Shown piece after piece: positions 16,988 to 25,334 of a stretch of 64,000 bases of DNA. The notes below the pieces were generated by a model. The model worked only from the letters and a program-made list of their open reading frames with translations, was not told the origin of the DNA and made no database searches. The translations under genes and the position numbers were made by a program. This DNA is from an uncultured Clostridium sp. (GTDB lineage Bacteria > Bacillota > Clostridia > Lachnospirales > Lachnospiraceae): positions 1 through 64,000 of the forward strand of contig UPYT01000018.1 in NCBI GenBank assembly GCA_900538475.1, written 5' to 3'. Within the stretch, counting starts at the first letter, position 1; the number at the start of each line of letters is the position of its first letter.

Positions 16988-19900
16988 ATGGATTTATTGA
17001 AACAATGCCAGCAATGGTTTGAACAGGATGAAGCGCAGAAGGTAATCGACACCCTGGAAGCGATTCCTGCCGAGGAGCGCACCCCAGAACTGGACAGCGA
17101 ATTGGCCAAGGCATATATTGCTGTTGCACATATAGGAGAACGGGAGCCTTTTGAAAAGGCGCTGGAACTTCTGGCTCCCCATGAGGAGTATTTTGCCGAA
17201 GATCACTGCTGGAATTATCGGATCGCTTCCGCTTATTATTTTCTGGATGAGGAAGGCCCTGCCCTTCGTTACTTTGAAAAGGCTCTGAAAGCCCGCCCCG
17301 GAGACAAAGATACTCAGGAGTACATAAACGATTGCCGCCGTCGTTTGTCCCTGCCCCGCTTTGAAAAGAACTTCCGTGAAAGGACGCAGGAAGCATGGGC
17401 AGCCTTTTCTCAAATTGAGGCAGAACTGCGTCAAATCATAGATACTGACGAAACACATCAGCGCGGCGAAGAACTGGTTGAAAAATGTGGGAATGCACTC
17501 AAGACGGCCCTGCGTGATACTTCCTTTGAACTGGGCTTCAATGGCGAAAAGCATGAATTGATCCTCAGTCCAGAGGGGCTTCGCTCCCGCCTGTTCCCGT
17601 TGGTGTACTTCCAGAAGCAGGCCCCGGAATCGGTGCTTGAGCATTGGAATATCTGGGTAGGCCGCCAGCCCTGTGAGGGGTTCGAGCTGCGGGCTGGAGA
17701 GATCGAAGTTCGGGCTGATGATGTGCAGATGTGGGCAGAGGAAACAGAGGATCATCAGGTAAGTCTGGTCCTTTACTGTGAAAAGCTGACCCCGATCTTG
17801 AAAGAGGACACAGACAAGGTCTGGTGGGCACTCTCTATGCTGGTGGATCAAACTATCGGAGAAGTTTCCGCTATCGCCTTTGTTGCTGGGTTTGATGTTT
17901 ATGCTCAGCCGAAAGACGAACCGGCCAAGCTGCTTTCTGAACTGCCGGAGTTGCTGCAAAGCATGGGACTTTCTCTCTGGCGGGATGGCAGCGACTACCT
18001 GGAAAACAGCTACCTTGCCTATGAACTGAAACTGGTGGAGGACCCGGAGGCTGACTGGCGGCTGGATGTTTATACTGGAAGCTGCCGCCTGCCGGTGCTC
18101 ATCAACGACTACCTGACTGCCCGCAGTGATATGGTGGATGAGTACCACAAGGATGGCATTGCCGCTGGATTCCTCCTGTACCCGCTGTCCGGTTTTACCG
18201 GTGAGGAACGAGTGAAAGCTATTCTGGATTTCCGGGATAACCTGCGGGATGCCATCCTACGGGATGCAGGAGAGGAAGCCGTGACCTTCCTAGGTGGGGC
18301 CACTGGTCTGTATTGTGGGTATCTGGATTTTATCGCCTGGGATCTACCCGCTGTACTAACAGCGGCACAGGCATTCTTTGAGGGAAGCGACCTGCCCTAT
18401 GCTCACTTCCACGCATTTCGGCGGGATGTGGGCGGTGTGCCGCTACTGGACGAGAAAGAACCGGAGCCTGATATTCATGAGGAAACTGGCTCCCTGCTCT
18501 CGACAGAGGATATTGAAACACTGGAATCCTTTGATGAAGGAACTGCCGCTTACTTTGGGAAAATGCTCGACTGGCTGGAGGATTTTATCAAAAGAGGCGT
18601 AGACGAAGGAAGGTTCAGCGAAAAGCAGGCTCATCGGGATTTGCAGATTGCCCTCTGGTATGCCTTCGCCAGCAACAATCTGGATGACTATATCCACTAC
18701 TACCGTACTGTGGAATGGATGAAGGATTCCGAGGAAAATGCCGTGGGCTGCGCTACTTGGTACTATCGGTATTCTGTGGCGCTGATGTACTGCGGCAGGC
18801 TGGAAGAAGCACTGGAATATGCAGAGCAGGGCGCTCAGCAAGAGCCGGACTACCCCTGGGTTTGGCTGCAAGTGGGAAAGTTGCGGGCGCATTTTGGAGA
18901 TAAAGCAGGTGCTCTGGATGCCGTCAAGCATGGATTGGAACTGGAACCGGGTGATCATGAGTTTTTGACCCTGCAAAAAGAGATCAAAGCTGGGGCCACC
19001 CTGGAACAGATGGAGTACCATTGGATTGATCCCGGCGCCGACCAGATGCTCCAGCAGGGGTTGGACGAGGATGCAGATGATAAACAACGCGCTTTGGCCT
19101 GTATCCGGGTGGACGAAGCGGGGCTTGCCGCATTTTATGAGCTATTCCGCCCAGAGAAGTATGGCTATGAGAAAAACGCCCCCTGCTGCGAATTTCAATA
19201 CCCGGTGAAGGAGTATCTTGTGGAGCTTTCCTTCCGCATGAACGAAGCCGGACTCTCTAAGATGGGAACGGACTGGCTGCGGCAGCTTAAAGAACGGCTG
19301 GACAGCGGGGAATGGCTGACCCACACCCCGGAAGGAGAACCAGAGGGCGTTCTAACAGGTGTGTTTGTGGACCAGATCCGCCGCATGGGGCTTGTCTATC
19401 AACAGCCGGGAGAGGACCAATATTTTCAGATTTTCCTAAATCCAGACGGTACGAAAGCGGATGCCTTCTGGTCCTCAAGAAAAAACAGTGAGCCGGAGGT
19501 TTATTCGGAAGATGAGATGTCTGCGATAGAGCAGCACATCAAAAACACCTTTGGTGAGTTTGAGAATGTGTTCCATGAACTGGTTTCTCCTGACATCCAT
19601 GTGGACATCTGCGTTGTTCCTCCCTCTGAGGAGCGTGACTATTACACACTGGTGACGATGGGTATGGGTGCTCACCGGATGAATGTGCCGGAGGAACTGG
19701 CGGAATACAAGCTGGAACGAGCAGAGCTGGCCATCGCTCTGCCACCGGATTGGAAACTGGATGAGGAATCCCTGAAGGATGAGCGGTGGTACTGGCCGAT
19801 TGGTCTCTTGAAAGTGTTGGCACGCCTGCCTATTTCCAACGATACCTGGCTGGGCTTTGGCCATACAATGGATAAGCAATCGCCGTTTGCAGAGGATACG

Positions 19901-21421
19901 GAACTCTGCGCCGCACTTCTGGTAGGTCCGCAGGATGTTGTCTGGAACGGAGGCGAAGTCTGCACTTTGCCGAGCGGCGAGGAGGTCAACTTCTATCAGG
20001 TGATCCCGCTCTATCGGAATGAGATGGAGTATAAGATGGAGCATGATGCGGACGCTCTGCTTAAAAAAATGGCAGGCATCAGTTTTGTGGTTAATCCCAC
20101 CCGCCAGAATGCCATCACCAGAGGAACGCTTGCAGAGGAAGAATTCACCGGCGATATGGACGATGCCGCATGGCACCTGGAATCCATTCAGGAAAAGGGC
20201 CTGCCGGTGGACGAGATCAATGCCTACAACCACATGGCGATTTATCTGCGCTGGTGCATGGAGCATGATCTGATGAGCGCAGAATTCATGGAGCGGTACT
20301 GGGAGCAGGTGCAGCCGTTTATGGCAGATCTAAGCCGCGCCGATCTGCGTGGCTTTATCCGGGACCAGCTGAAAGGACAGCTCTTTGGGGCGCTGTTCAA
20401 CAAGGAGGGCGCAGCCTTTGCTGGATATTACTATGGCGAGGCGGATAGCCCGTACTTCCCCAGCGACATTGATAACTATGCTTTGGAGTATTTCGGTTCA
20501 GAGCAATATTATTCCGATAAGTTCCAGGATGAAGCCTATCTGTTCATCCCATTTGATGAAAAGTATTATCAGGCTATGGCAAAGGTCATGGAAAAGCGAT
20601 TCGTCAACTGGCAGGGACAGAGTTTCGATGAGGCCACTCTGGAGCCTTCAGACCTTGCGGAAGCCATGATGGAATATCTGGACTGTGAATGTACCTATTT
20701 CCCCTCAATGACGGATGATGACCCCATCATGTCGGCATACAACTATGCCAAACGGGAAAGTGTCAAAGAGGGCTTTGTGCCGGTTCTGATTAAGGCGGAT
20801 GACGAAATCCTGTGGGAATGCCTGATTATGAATTCTGACCCGGACAGCGATGGCGAGGACGACTTTGCTTTCGACCCGGACAAAGTTGCCGAATACCGGA
20901 AGAAAATGCTCTCCGCCCCTGTCGAGAACAGTAAGGCAGTCCTGGAGGAAATGATTGGGCAGCGTAAGGAAGAAGCCGAGGATGACGATATGGACTGGGA
21001 TGAGGAGATCCTGGGCGAGATGGAGGGCGGATATGATAACCGTCGTTTTTCAAGCTACTGGAATTCCGATAATAATATGACCTATCCTCTCATTCTGGCT
21101 AAAATCCCCGTGAAGAATCCTTGGGAGATTTTTGCCTATCTGCCCTTTGGTGGCTGGAATGAATGTCCTAACACGCCGGAGTTAATGGCAGTTGCGAAAT
21201 ACTGGTTTGAACAGCATGGGGCGGTGCCCGCTGCCATGAGCCACGACGAGTTGGAGTTCCTGCTCCCGGCTCCTGTTTCCGAGAAAGAGGCCATAGATGT
21301 GGCGGTGGAGCTGTACGGCTTCTGCCCCGATGTGATTGACCAGGGGCCGGAGGACGCCACCGTGGGCGCTCTGGCCGATGTGCTGCGACAGTCCACTGTT
21401 TGGTACTTCTGGTGGGATTGA
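16988..21421 (+). CDS. Giant TPR / SUFU / DUF4253-like immunity-type protein
   Basis: A 1477-aa cytoplasmic protein. An N-terminal TPR-like helical region (about 1-120) leads into an alpha/beta module (about 130-510) carrying FFEGSDLPYAHFHAFRRDVG. A second TPR block spans about 540-670. A suppressor-of-fused-like domain lies near 830-1030 (FENVFHELVSPDIHVDICVVPP, WLGFGHTM). The C-terminus (about 1350-1477) is DUF4253-like (PVKNPWEIFAYLPFGGWNECP, STVWYFWW). Acidic linkers separate modules. ATG 16988 sits behind AAAAGGAGGTCATGAT. SUFU and DUF4253-type domains are known in immunity clusters; fusing several is unusual. No enzyme motif was seen. Confidence 0.78.
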   Translation: MDLLKQCQQWFEQDEAQKVIDTLEAIPAEERTPELDSELAKAYIAVAHIGEREPFEKALELLAPHEEYFAEDHCWNYRIASAYYFLDEEGPALRYFEKALKARPGDKDTQEYINDCRRRLSLPRFEKNFRERTQEAWAAFSQIEAELRQIIDTDETHQRGEELVEKCGNALKTALRDTSFELGFNGEKHELILSPEGLRSRLFPLVYFQKQAPESVLEHWNIWVGRQPCEGFELRAGEIEVRADDVQMWAEETEDHQVSLVLYCEKLTPILKEDTDKVWWALSMLVDQTIGEVSAIAFVAGFDVYAQPKDEPAKLLSELPELLQSMGLSLWRDGSDYLENSYLAYELKLVEDPEADWRLDVYTGSCRLPVLINDYLTARSDMVDEYHKDGIAAGFLLYPLSGFTGEERVKAILDFRDNLRDAILRDAGEEAVTFLGGATGLYCGYLDFIAWDLPAVLTAAQAFFEGSDLPYAHFHAFRRDVGGVPLLDEKEPEPDIHEETGSLLSTEDIETLESFDEGTAAYFGKMLDWLEDFIKRGVDEGRFSEKQAHRDLQIALWYAFASNNLDDYIHYYRTVEWMKDSEENAVGCATWYYRYSVALMYCGRLEEALEYAEQGAQQEPDYPWVWLQVGKLRAHFGDKAGALDAVKHGLELEPGDHEFLTLQKEIKAGATLEQMEYHWIDPGADQMLQQGLDEDADDKQRALACIRVDEAGLAAFYELFRPEKYGYEKNAPCCEFQYPVKEYLVELSFRMNEAGLSKMGTDWLRQLKERLDSGEWLTHTPEGEPEGVLTGVFVDQIRRMGLVYQQPGEDQYFQIFLNPDGTKADAFWSSRKNSEPEVYSEDEMSAIEQHIKNTFGEFENVFHELVSPDIHVDICVVPPSEERDYYTLVTMGMGAHRMNVPEELAEYKLERAELAIALPPDWKLDEESLKDERWYWPIGLLKVLARLPISNDTWLGFGHTMDKQSPFAEDTELCAALLVGPQDVVWNGGEVCTLPSGEEVNFYQVIPLYRNEMEYKMEHDADALLKKMAGISFVVNPTRQNAITRGTLAEEEFTGDMDDAAWHLESIQEKGLPVDEINAYNHMAIYLRWCMEHDLMSAEFMERYWEQVQPFMADLSRADLRGFIRDQLKGQLFGALFNKEGAAFAGYYYGEADSPYFPSDIDNYALEYFGSEQYYSDKFQDEAYLFIPFDEKYYQAMAKVMEKRFVNWQGQSFDEATLEPSDLAEAMMEYLDCECTYFPSMTDDDPIMSAYNYAKRESVKEGFVPVLIKADDEILWECLIMNSDPDSDGEDDFAFDPDKVAEYRKKMLSAPVENSKAVLEEMIGQRKEEAEDDDMDWDEEILGEMEGGYDNRRFSSYWNSDNNMTYPLILAKIPVKNPWEIFAYLPFGGWNECPNTPELMAVAKYWFEQHGAVPAAMSHDELEFLLPAPVSEKEAIDVAVELYGFCPDVIDQGPEDATVGALADVLRQSTVWYFWWD

Positions 21422-21434
21422 AAGGAGGATTTTT

Positions 21435-22148
21435 GTGGGATACGATGTGAGTTTTCACCCGATTTCACCAGAGGAAATGCGGGAATGGTATTTTACTCCC
21501 TTAACCTGGATACAGCAGGGACAGGAGGAAAAAGTGCTGGCCCTTGCCGCGCAGCATGGAATGGAGGATTTCTATACCGAAAAATATCTGAATACCTTGC
21601 GCGTTGGGGCTGAAACGGAATCTAACGAGCTGTTTGACAAAAGCCACGGCTTTTACATTGCGGTGGTCCAGGGATTTTTCCGCGATTACTATTACACCCG
21701 GGGAAGCGGCTTTTCCTTCCTGTTGGAGGAGAAGCCGGAATATGCCCGGTATTTCACGCCGTGGGCACAGGTGGCACCAACCGCCTTTCCCAATCCGGCA
21801 GAAAATCAGATCATCGAAAATTACTGCTCCGGTGTGTACCTGTCTCCAAAGCAGGTCGTGCAGCTTCTCCGGGATCTGGAGCAGATGCCAAAGGTGCTGG
21901 AGGATCTGGAGGGGCTTTGGCGCGATGGACAGTTTGCAGTGCTGAAAAAGGCCCTCACTGCCGCGGCGGAACTGGGTGTCGGCCTGCTGGAAGCTACCGA
22001 GGTGGTGGAACCAAACCCCATCTCCCCCAATGAGAGTACCAGCTATTCCAACCTGTACCACTGCGACCGGGACGGGGTATATCTCTACATAGATACTGTT
22101 AGTGGTCAATTGGCAGATGCGATTGGGAAAAGCGAAGGACGAACATAA
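21435..22148 (+). CDS. Hypothetical island protein, 237 aa
   Basis: A 237-aa protein starting at GTG 21435, 6 bp after the near-perfect AAAGGAGG that follows the giant gene's stop. The start reads MGYDVSFHPISPEEM. The middle is helical with a FSFLLEEKPEYARYF segment, and the tail (about 195-230) is strand-like (YHCDRDGVYLYIDTVSG). Family not recognised, but size and context fit an immunity-type protein. Immediately after its stop, in the same frame, lies a coding relic (22149-22307). Confidence 0.72.
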   Translation: MGYDVSFHPISPEEMREWYFTPLTWIQQGQEEKVLALAAQHGMEDFYTEKYLNTLRVGAETESNELFDKSHGFYIAVVQGFFRDYYYTRGSGFSFLLEEKPEYARYFTPWAQVAPTAFPNPAENQIIENYCSGVYLSPKQVVQLLRDLEQMPKVLEDLEGLWRDGQFAVLKKALTAAAELGVGLLEATEVVEPNPISPNESTSYSNLYHCDRDGVYLYIDTVSGQLADAIGKSEGRT

Positions 22149-22307
22149 GCAGTTGGCGACATTACGGCGCTCCAGATGGCCAAGGAGTTCTTCGAGGGCA
22201 GCGACATCCCCTGGGCCAGCTTCCACACCTTCCGTCGGGAAGTAGGCATTGTTAATCTGAAAACGCCGTCCGAGGAGAAACCGGACGCTGATGGGCATGG
22301 ACTATAA
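22149..22307 (+). pseudogene. Relic of a second copy of the giant protein's module
   Basis: The frame following the stop of the previous gene encodes a 52-residue stretch with AKEFFEGSDIPWASFHTFRREVG and then a Pro/Glu-rich tail ending at TAA 22305-22307. It matches AQAFFEGSDLPYAHFHAFRRDVG and its acidic tail in the 1477-aa protein (about residues 462-490). It has no start codon or ribosome-binding site of its own, so it is a remnant left by deletion or recombination between paralogous genes. Confidence 0.75.
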
Positions 22308-22316
22308 GGAGCAGTC

Positions 22317-23423
22317 ATGATAGAAAGAACCTTTATTAACCCCGCCACAAACAAACAGTGGCGGATTGAAATTGACGGATATACCATCCGAACCTGTTTG
22401 AATGGCGGGAAGGTCAAGGAGACCCTGTGCGACTCTGCTTACCAGGTCAAGAGCAAGGCGGCCAGCGCCATGATGGGCCAGATGCGGAAAGGATTTGTCT
22501 ATCAGAATCCGGATGCTGCTGTTGGGCAGGTGCGGTGCCATCGGTTTGTCGGAAAGGACAGCAACGGTTTTATGCCCCTGGCTACCGCCCTCACACGGGA
22601 TGACTTCTTCCTGACGAGGGTGGTCGGAGATTTTGAGGACGAGATCCTCTATCACTTCGATGGCAATGGGGAGATCCTCGAAACGATCTCTCTGGGCGCC
22701 AAACGGATGACCTATGAGCAGGTCCTCTGCCCCAATGATACCCTGCTGCTGAACAACAGCTATCTTTTGGAGCAATTCTCACTCCGCACCCATGAGATCA
22801 CGCCTTTTGCCAACAAGAACAACAGCATGAAGACCATGCTGGATGCCAGCGGCGACCAGGCCCTGTGGTACACAGGCGAGGAGATTGTCGTCTTTGACTT
22901 TGGCAGCAACACAGAGGTGTGGCGGGAAACGGTAAAATGCAAGAAGTCAAAAGCCCCGAATTTTGCCTATTACTGCTTCGGGATGCTCTCTCCCCGGCAG
23001 AGCAAAGCGGCCTACCGCGTCACCGAGGGTGAATATGTGCTGGTGGATCTGAAGTCCGCCCAAAAAGTAGTGATCCCCAATGAGGGCTGGCATCCCTTCT
23101 TCTCCCCGGATGACCAGTGCTTCTCGGTGGGCGGCAGGTTCTATTTGACCCAGACCGGAGAGGAGATGGACAATCCTTTCCCGTTTTCTGTCCGGCAGGT
23201 TTTTTCGGATACCTGCACGGCGCGGACAAGGGGCAGTCTGATGGCCGTTCAGCAGGATCGGGGCAGCTCCCCCATAGAGCTGTGGGATACCGGCAGCGGC
23301 CAGCTGCTGGCTACCATTGATGACCCCTTTGTGGTGCGGCAGGTGAATTTTGCCTTTACCAAGAGCGGTCTTGTCCTGCACACCGATTACGGGGCCATGA
23401 GCATCTATTCCTGCGCCCTCTGA
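22317..23423 (+). CDS. WGR-like N-domain plus propeller-like protein
   Basis: A 368-aa protein. Residues about 5-60 resemble a WGR-type domain (KQWRIEIDGYTIRTCLNGGKV, then MGQMRKGFVY). The rest looks like a beta-propeller of short strands (FDFGSNTEVWRETV, IELWDTGSGQLLATIDDP). ATG 22317 follows AAGGAG. WGR domains bind nucleic acids or protein partners; which applies here is unclear. It is the last large gene of the cargo operon. Confidence 0.68.
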   Translation: MIERTFINPATNKQWRIEIDGYTIRTCLNGGKVKETLCDSAYQVKSKAASAMMGQMRKGFVYQNPDAAVGQVRCHRFVGKDSNGFMPLATALTRDDFFLTRVVGDFEDEILYHFDGNGEILETISLGAKRMTYEQVLCPNDTLLLNNSYLLEQFSLRTHEITPFANKNNSMKTMLDASGDQALWYTGEEIVVFDFGSNTEVWRETVKCKKSKAPNFAYYCFGMLSPRQSKAAYRVTEGEYVLVDLKSAQKVVIPNEGWHPFFSPDDQCFSVGGRFYLTQTGEEMDNPFPFSVRQVFSDTCTARTRGSLMAVQQDRGSSPIELWDTGSGQLLATIDDPFVVRQVNFAFTKSGLVLHTDYGAMSIYSCAL

Positions 23424-23436
23424 AACGGAGGAATGA

Positions 23437-23691
23437 ATGATGGATCATGAGAGGAAAGAGCTTTTGGCTCAGAAAAAAGCGTAACTTAAAGTAAAGCAGC
23501 AAAGAGCAGAACTACAGCAATACAAGGACCATTTCACGAAAAGTATCCAATATTTTTCTCAAAAATACCGATACGCAGATGAAGCGGAAGCAATCAAACT
23601 GGAAGCTGTTTCCGGAAAAGAAGGAACAATCCAGCTGCCCAGAGGGGTGCTGGACATCCACATGGGGAACTATGCCTCGGGAGGACGCTGA
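23437..23691 (+). pseudogene. 84-codon gene broken by one in-frame stop
   Basis: From ATG 23437 (ribosome-binding site ACGGAGG) the frame reads MMDHERKELLAQKKA, hits TAA at 23482-23484, then continues open for 68 codons to TGA at 23689-23691 (LKVKQQRAELQQYKD and so on). The complete frame would encode a charged, helical 84-residue protein. No good restart codon follows the stop, so the gene is probably inactive unless suppressed. The TAA may be a point mutation from a sense codon. Confidence 0.7.
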
Positions 23692-23832
23692 ATGAACGGC
23701 GTTGTGCTCCTGGTGGGCGGACTGCTGCTTCTGGCGGTAATCAAGCTGATTATGGATCGAAATTGGACTGGCCTACTTCTCTGTGCTGTCGCCCTGTTCC
23801 TGGTCTTTGGGGCTGGACACCACACAAAATAG
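23692..23832 (+). CDS. 46-aa small membrane protein
   Basis: The frame starts at ATG 23692, directly abutting the TGA of the broken gene, and encodes two hydrophobic segments (about residues 3-19 and 25-41) around a short KLIMDRN turn. It ends in HHTK. It is too short for most gene callers. With its upstream partner broken, its translation may be reduced because coupling is lost. Role unknown. Confidence 0.55.
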   Translation: MNGVVLLVGGLLLLAVIKLIMDRNWTGLLLCAVALFLVFGAGHHTK

Positions 23833-23860
23833 GCCATTTTAAGAATCGAGGAGGTGAAGT

Positions 23861-24823
23861 ATGCAGAATTCAACAAATATGCGGATACTGGAATTACTCC
23901 GGTTTCTCTATGAGCGGACCGATGAAAACCATCCCGCCACAGTATCTGAAATCATTTCCCATCTGAATGGAAAAGGAATTCAGGCAGTGCGGCAGACTGT
24001 TTACGCAGATACCAATGCGCTGATCGATGCAGGGATTGATATTGTGGTGGTCAAGAGTACCCAAAACCAATATTTTATGGGAAGCCGCCTGTTTGAGTAT
24101 CCAGAACTGAAAATGCTGACAGACGCAGTAGCATCCTCGAAGATCATTTCTGCTAAGAAGTCTGAGGAGCTGGTGCAGAAATTATGCCGTCTGACCAGTC
24201 TACATCAGGCAAAGCAGCTTCAAAAATTTGCTGCTTTATCCAGCCGTGTCAAACCGCATAATGAAAAGGTTTACTATATCATTGATAATATCCAAACAGC
24301 GATTGGAAACCATCAGCAAATTCGGTTCCAATACTATGAATATACTCAGGAAAAAAAGAAAATCTTAAAGCACGATGGATATTATTATGTCGTAAATCCC
24401 TATGCGCTTGAATGGAAAAATGACCATTACTATTTGATTGGATTTTCTCTGAAGCATCAGAAGATTGCTCACTTCCGTGTAGATCGGCTAACAAGTGTAG
24501 AAAATCTGGAAACTTACTTTATGCCGATAGAGGGATTTGATGTAGCCTCCTATACAAATAAAATGGTTGATATGTTTACATCGGAGTCATCGAAGGAAGT
24601 AACCCTTCTATGTGAAAACGAATTGATGAGAGTAATTATAGATCATTATGGAGAAGATGCTGCTGTTGATAGGTATGATGATACACACTTCACAGCCAAA
24701 ATTGAAGTGAACCCCAGTGGAACTTTTTATGGCTGGATATTCAAATTCAAAGGGAAAATAAAAATTCTCTCTCCCAAAGAGTGCATTACGGAAATGCAGC
24801 AAATCGCTCAGGAATTTATATAG
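23861..24823 (+). CDS. WYL-domain transcriptional regulator
   Basis: A 320-aa regulator: N-terminal winged helix (about 5-60, ILELLRFLYERTDENHPATVSEII), then a WYL domain (about 140-230) with the region YYYVVNPYALEWKNDHYYLIGFS, and a C-terminal WCX-like part. WYL regulators sense a ligand, often a nucleic acid or nucleotide, and control many defence operons. ATG 23861 has GAGGAGGTGAAGT upstream. It is the last gene of the long cargo series, 28 bp after the small membrane protein, so it most likely regulates that operon. Confidence 0.9.
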   Translation: MQNSTNMRILELLRFLYERTDENHPATVSEIISHLNGKGIQAVRQTVYADTNALIDAGIDIVVVKSTQNQYFMGSRLFEYPELKMLTDAVASSKIISAKKSEELVQKLCRLTSLHQAKQLQKFAALSSRVKPHNEKVYYIIDNIQTAIGNHQQIRFQYYEYTQEKKKILKHDGYYYVVNPYALEWKNDHYYLIGFSLKHQKIAHFRVDRLTSVENLETYFMPIEGFDVASYTNKMVDMFTSESSKEVTLLCENELMRVIIDHYGEDAAVDRYDDTHFTAKIEVNPSGTFYGWIFKFKGKIKILSPKECITEMQQIAQEFI

Positions 24824-24826
24824 TGC

Positions 24827-24865
24827 AAAAGAGGTGTTATTGATTTTTAACACCTCTTTTCAAAT
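24827..24865. terminator. Terminator closing the cargo operon
   Basis: A perfect 12-bp stem, AAAAGAGGTGTT (24827-24838) with AACACCTCTTTT (24849-24860), starts right after the WYL stop codon. A and T tracts flank it, so it can work on both strands. Confidence 0.88.
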
Positions 24866-24878
24866 GGAATTTTTGTCC

Positions 24879-24907
24879 TTGAAGTGAACGGATGTTCGAT
24901 ATACAAT
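24879..24907 (+). promoter_or_regulatory. Promoter of the XRE-metalloprotease operon
   Basis: TTGAAG (24879-24884), a 17-bp spacer, and TACAAT (24902-24907) form a good sigma-A-type promoter. Start of transcription would be near 24914, just before the palindrome at 24918. Confidence 0.7.
24885..24898. promoter_or_regulatory. LexA-like (SOS) box in promoter spacer
   Basis: TGAACGGATGTTCG matches the Gram-positive LexA consensus CGAACRNRYGTTCG at 13 of 14 positions and lies exactly between the -35 and -10 hexamers. LexA bound there would block the promoter and release it after DNA damage. The match is visible; LexA binding is inferred. Confidence 0.5.
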
Positions 24908-24917
24908 ATAAGCAAGA

Positions 24918-24937
24918 TGTTCGCAGTTCGTCGAACA
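24918..24937. promoter_or_regulatory. Operator O1: TGTTCG-N8-CGAACA
   Basis: The 20-bp site TGTTCGCAGTTCGTCGAACA lies just downstream of the promoter for the XRE regulator. Its outer half-sites are identical to those of the site at 26019. The likely binder is the XRE protein encoded next to it, giving autoregulation. Confidence 0.65.
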
Positions 24938-24954
24938 AATGAGAGGTGAATGCT

Positions 24955-25323
24955 GTGGGCAATATAACTTTTGGATCATTTATAGCTGAGAAACGCAAGG
25001 CACATAAATTCAATTTACGCGATACAGCCAAGCATTTGAATATTGCTTATGGCTATCTGTGTGACATTGAACAAAGCCGCCGTCCTGCTCCCACTGGAGA
25101 TTTTGTGGAACGCATCTCTGCCTTTCTGAATTTGGATAAATCAGAACATGAGTTGCTTTTGGATCTGGCCGCAAAATCACGCAATACAGTATCTGCTGAT
25201 TTGCCAGACTATATCATGGAAAAAGATATTGTTCGGGCGGCCTTGCGTGTGGCAAAAGAAGTAGACGCTACCGATGAAGAATGGCAGACATTTATGAAAA
25301 TGCTAAAGGAGCGTAAACGATAG
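24955..25323 (+). CDS. ImmR-like XRE repressor of the element
   Basis: A 122-aa helix-turn-helix protein (HTH about residues 5-60: FIAEKRKAHKFNLRDTAKHL, YLCDIEQSRR). A helical C-terminal domain ends in a basic tail. GTG 24955 is chosen over GTG 24946 because AGAGGTGA lies 6-7 bp upstream. It is followed directly by an ImmA/IrrE metalloprotease, the arrangement of repressor and antirepressor in ICEBs1 and many phages. It would keep element genes silent by binding the two TGTTCG operators. Confidence 0.85.
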   Translation: MGNITFGSFIAEKRKAHKFNLRDTAKHLNIAYGYLCDIEQSRRPAPTGDFVERISAFLNLDKSEHELLLDLAAKSRNTVSADLPDYIMEKDIVRAALRVAKEVDATDEEWQTFMKMLKERKR

Positions 25324-25334
25324 GGGGGATAGCT

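Noticed and set aside
24918..24937. Operators O1/O2 considered as LexA sites
   Set aside because: Their half-sites are TGTTCG...CGAACA, the reverse arrangement of the GAAC-N4-GTTC LexA core; only 24885-24898 has LexA order.
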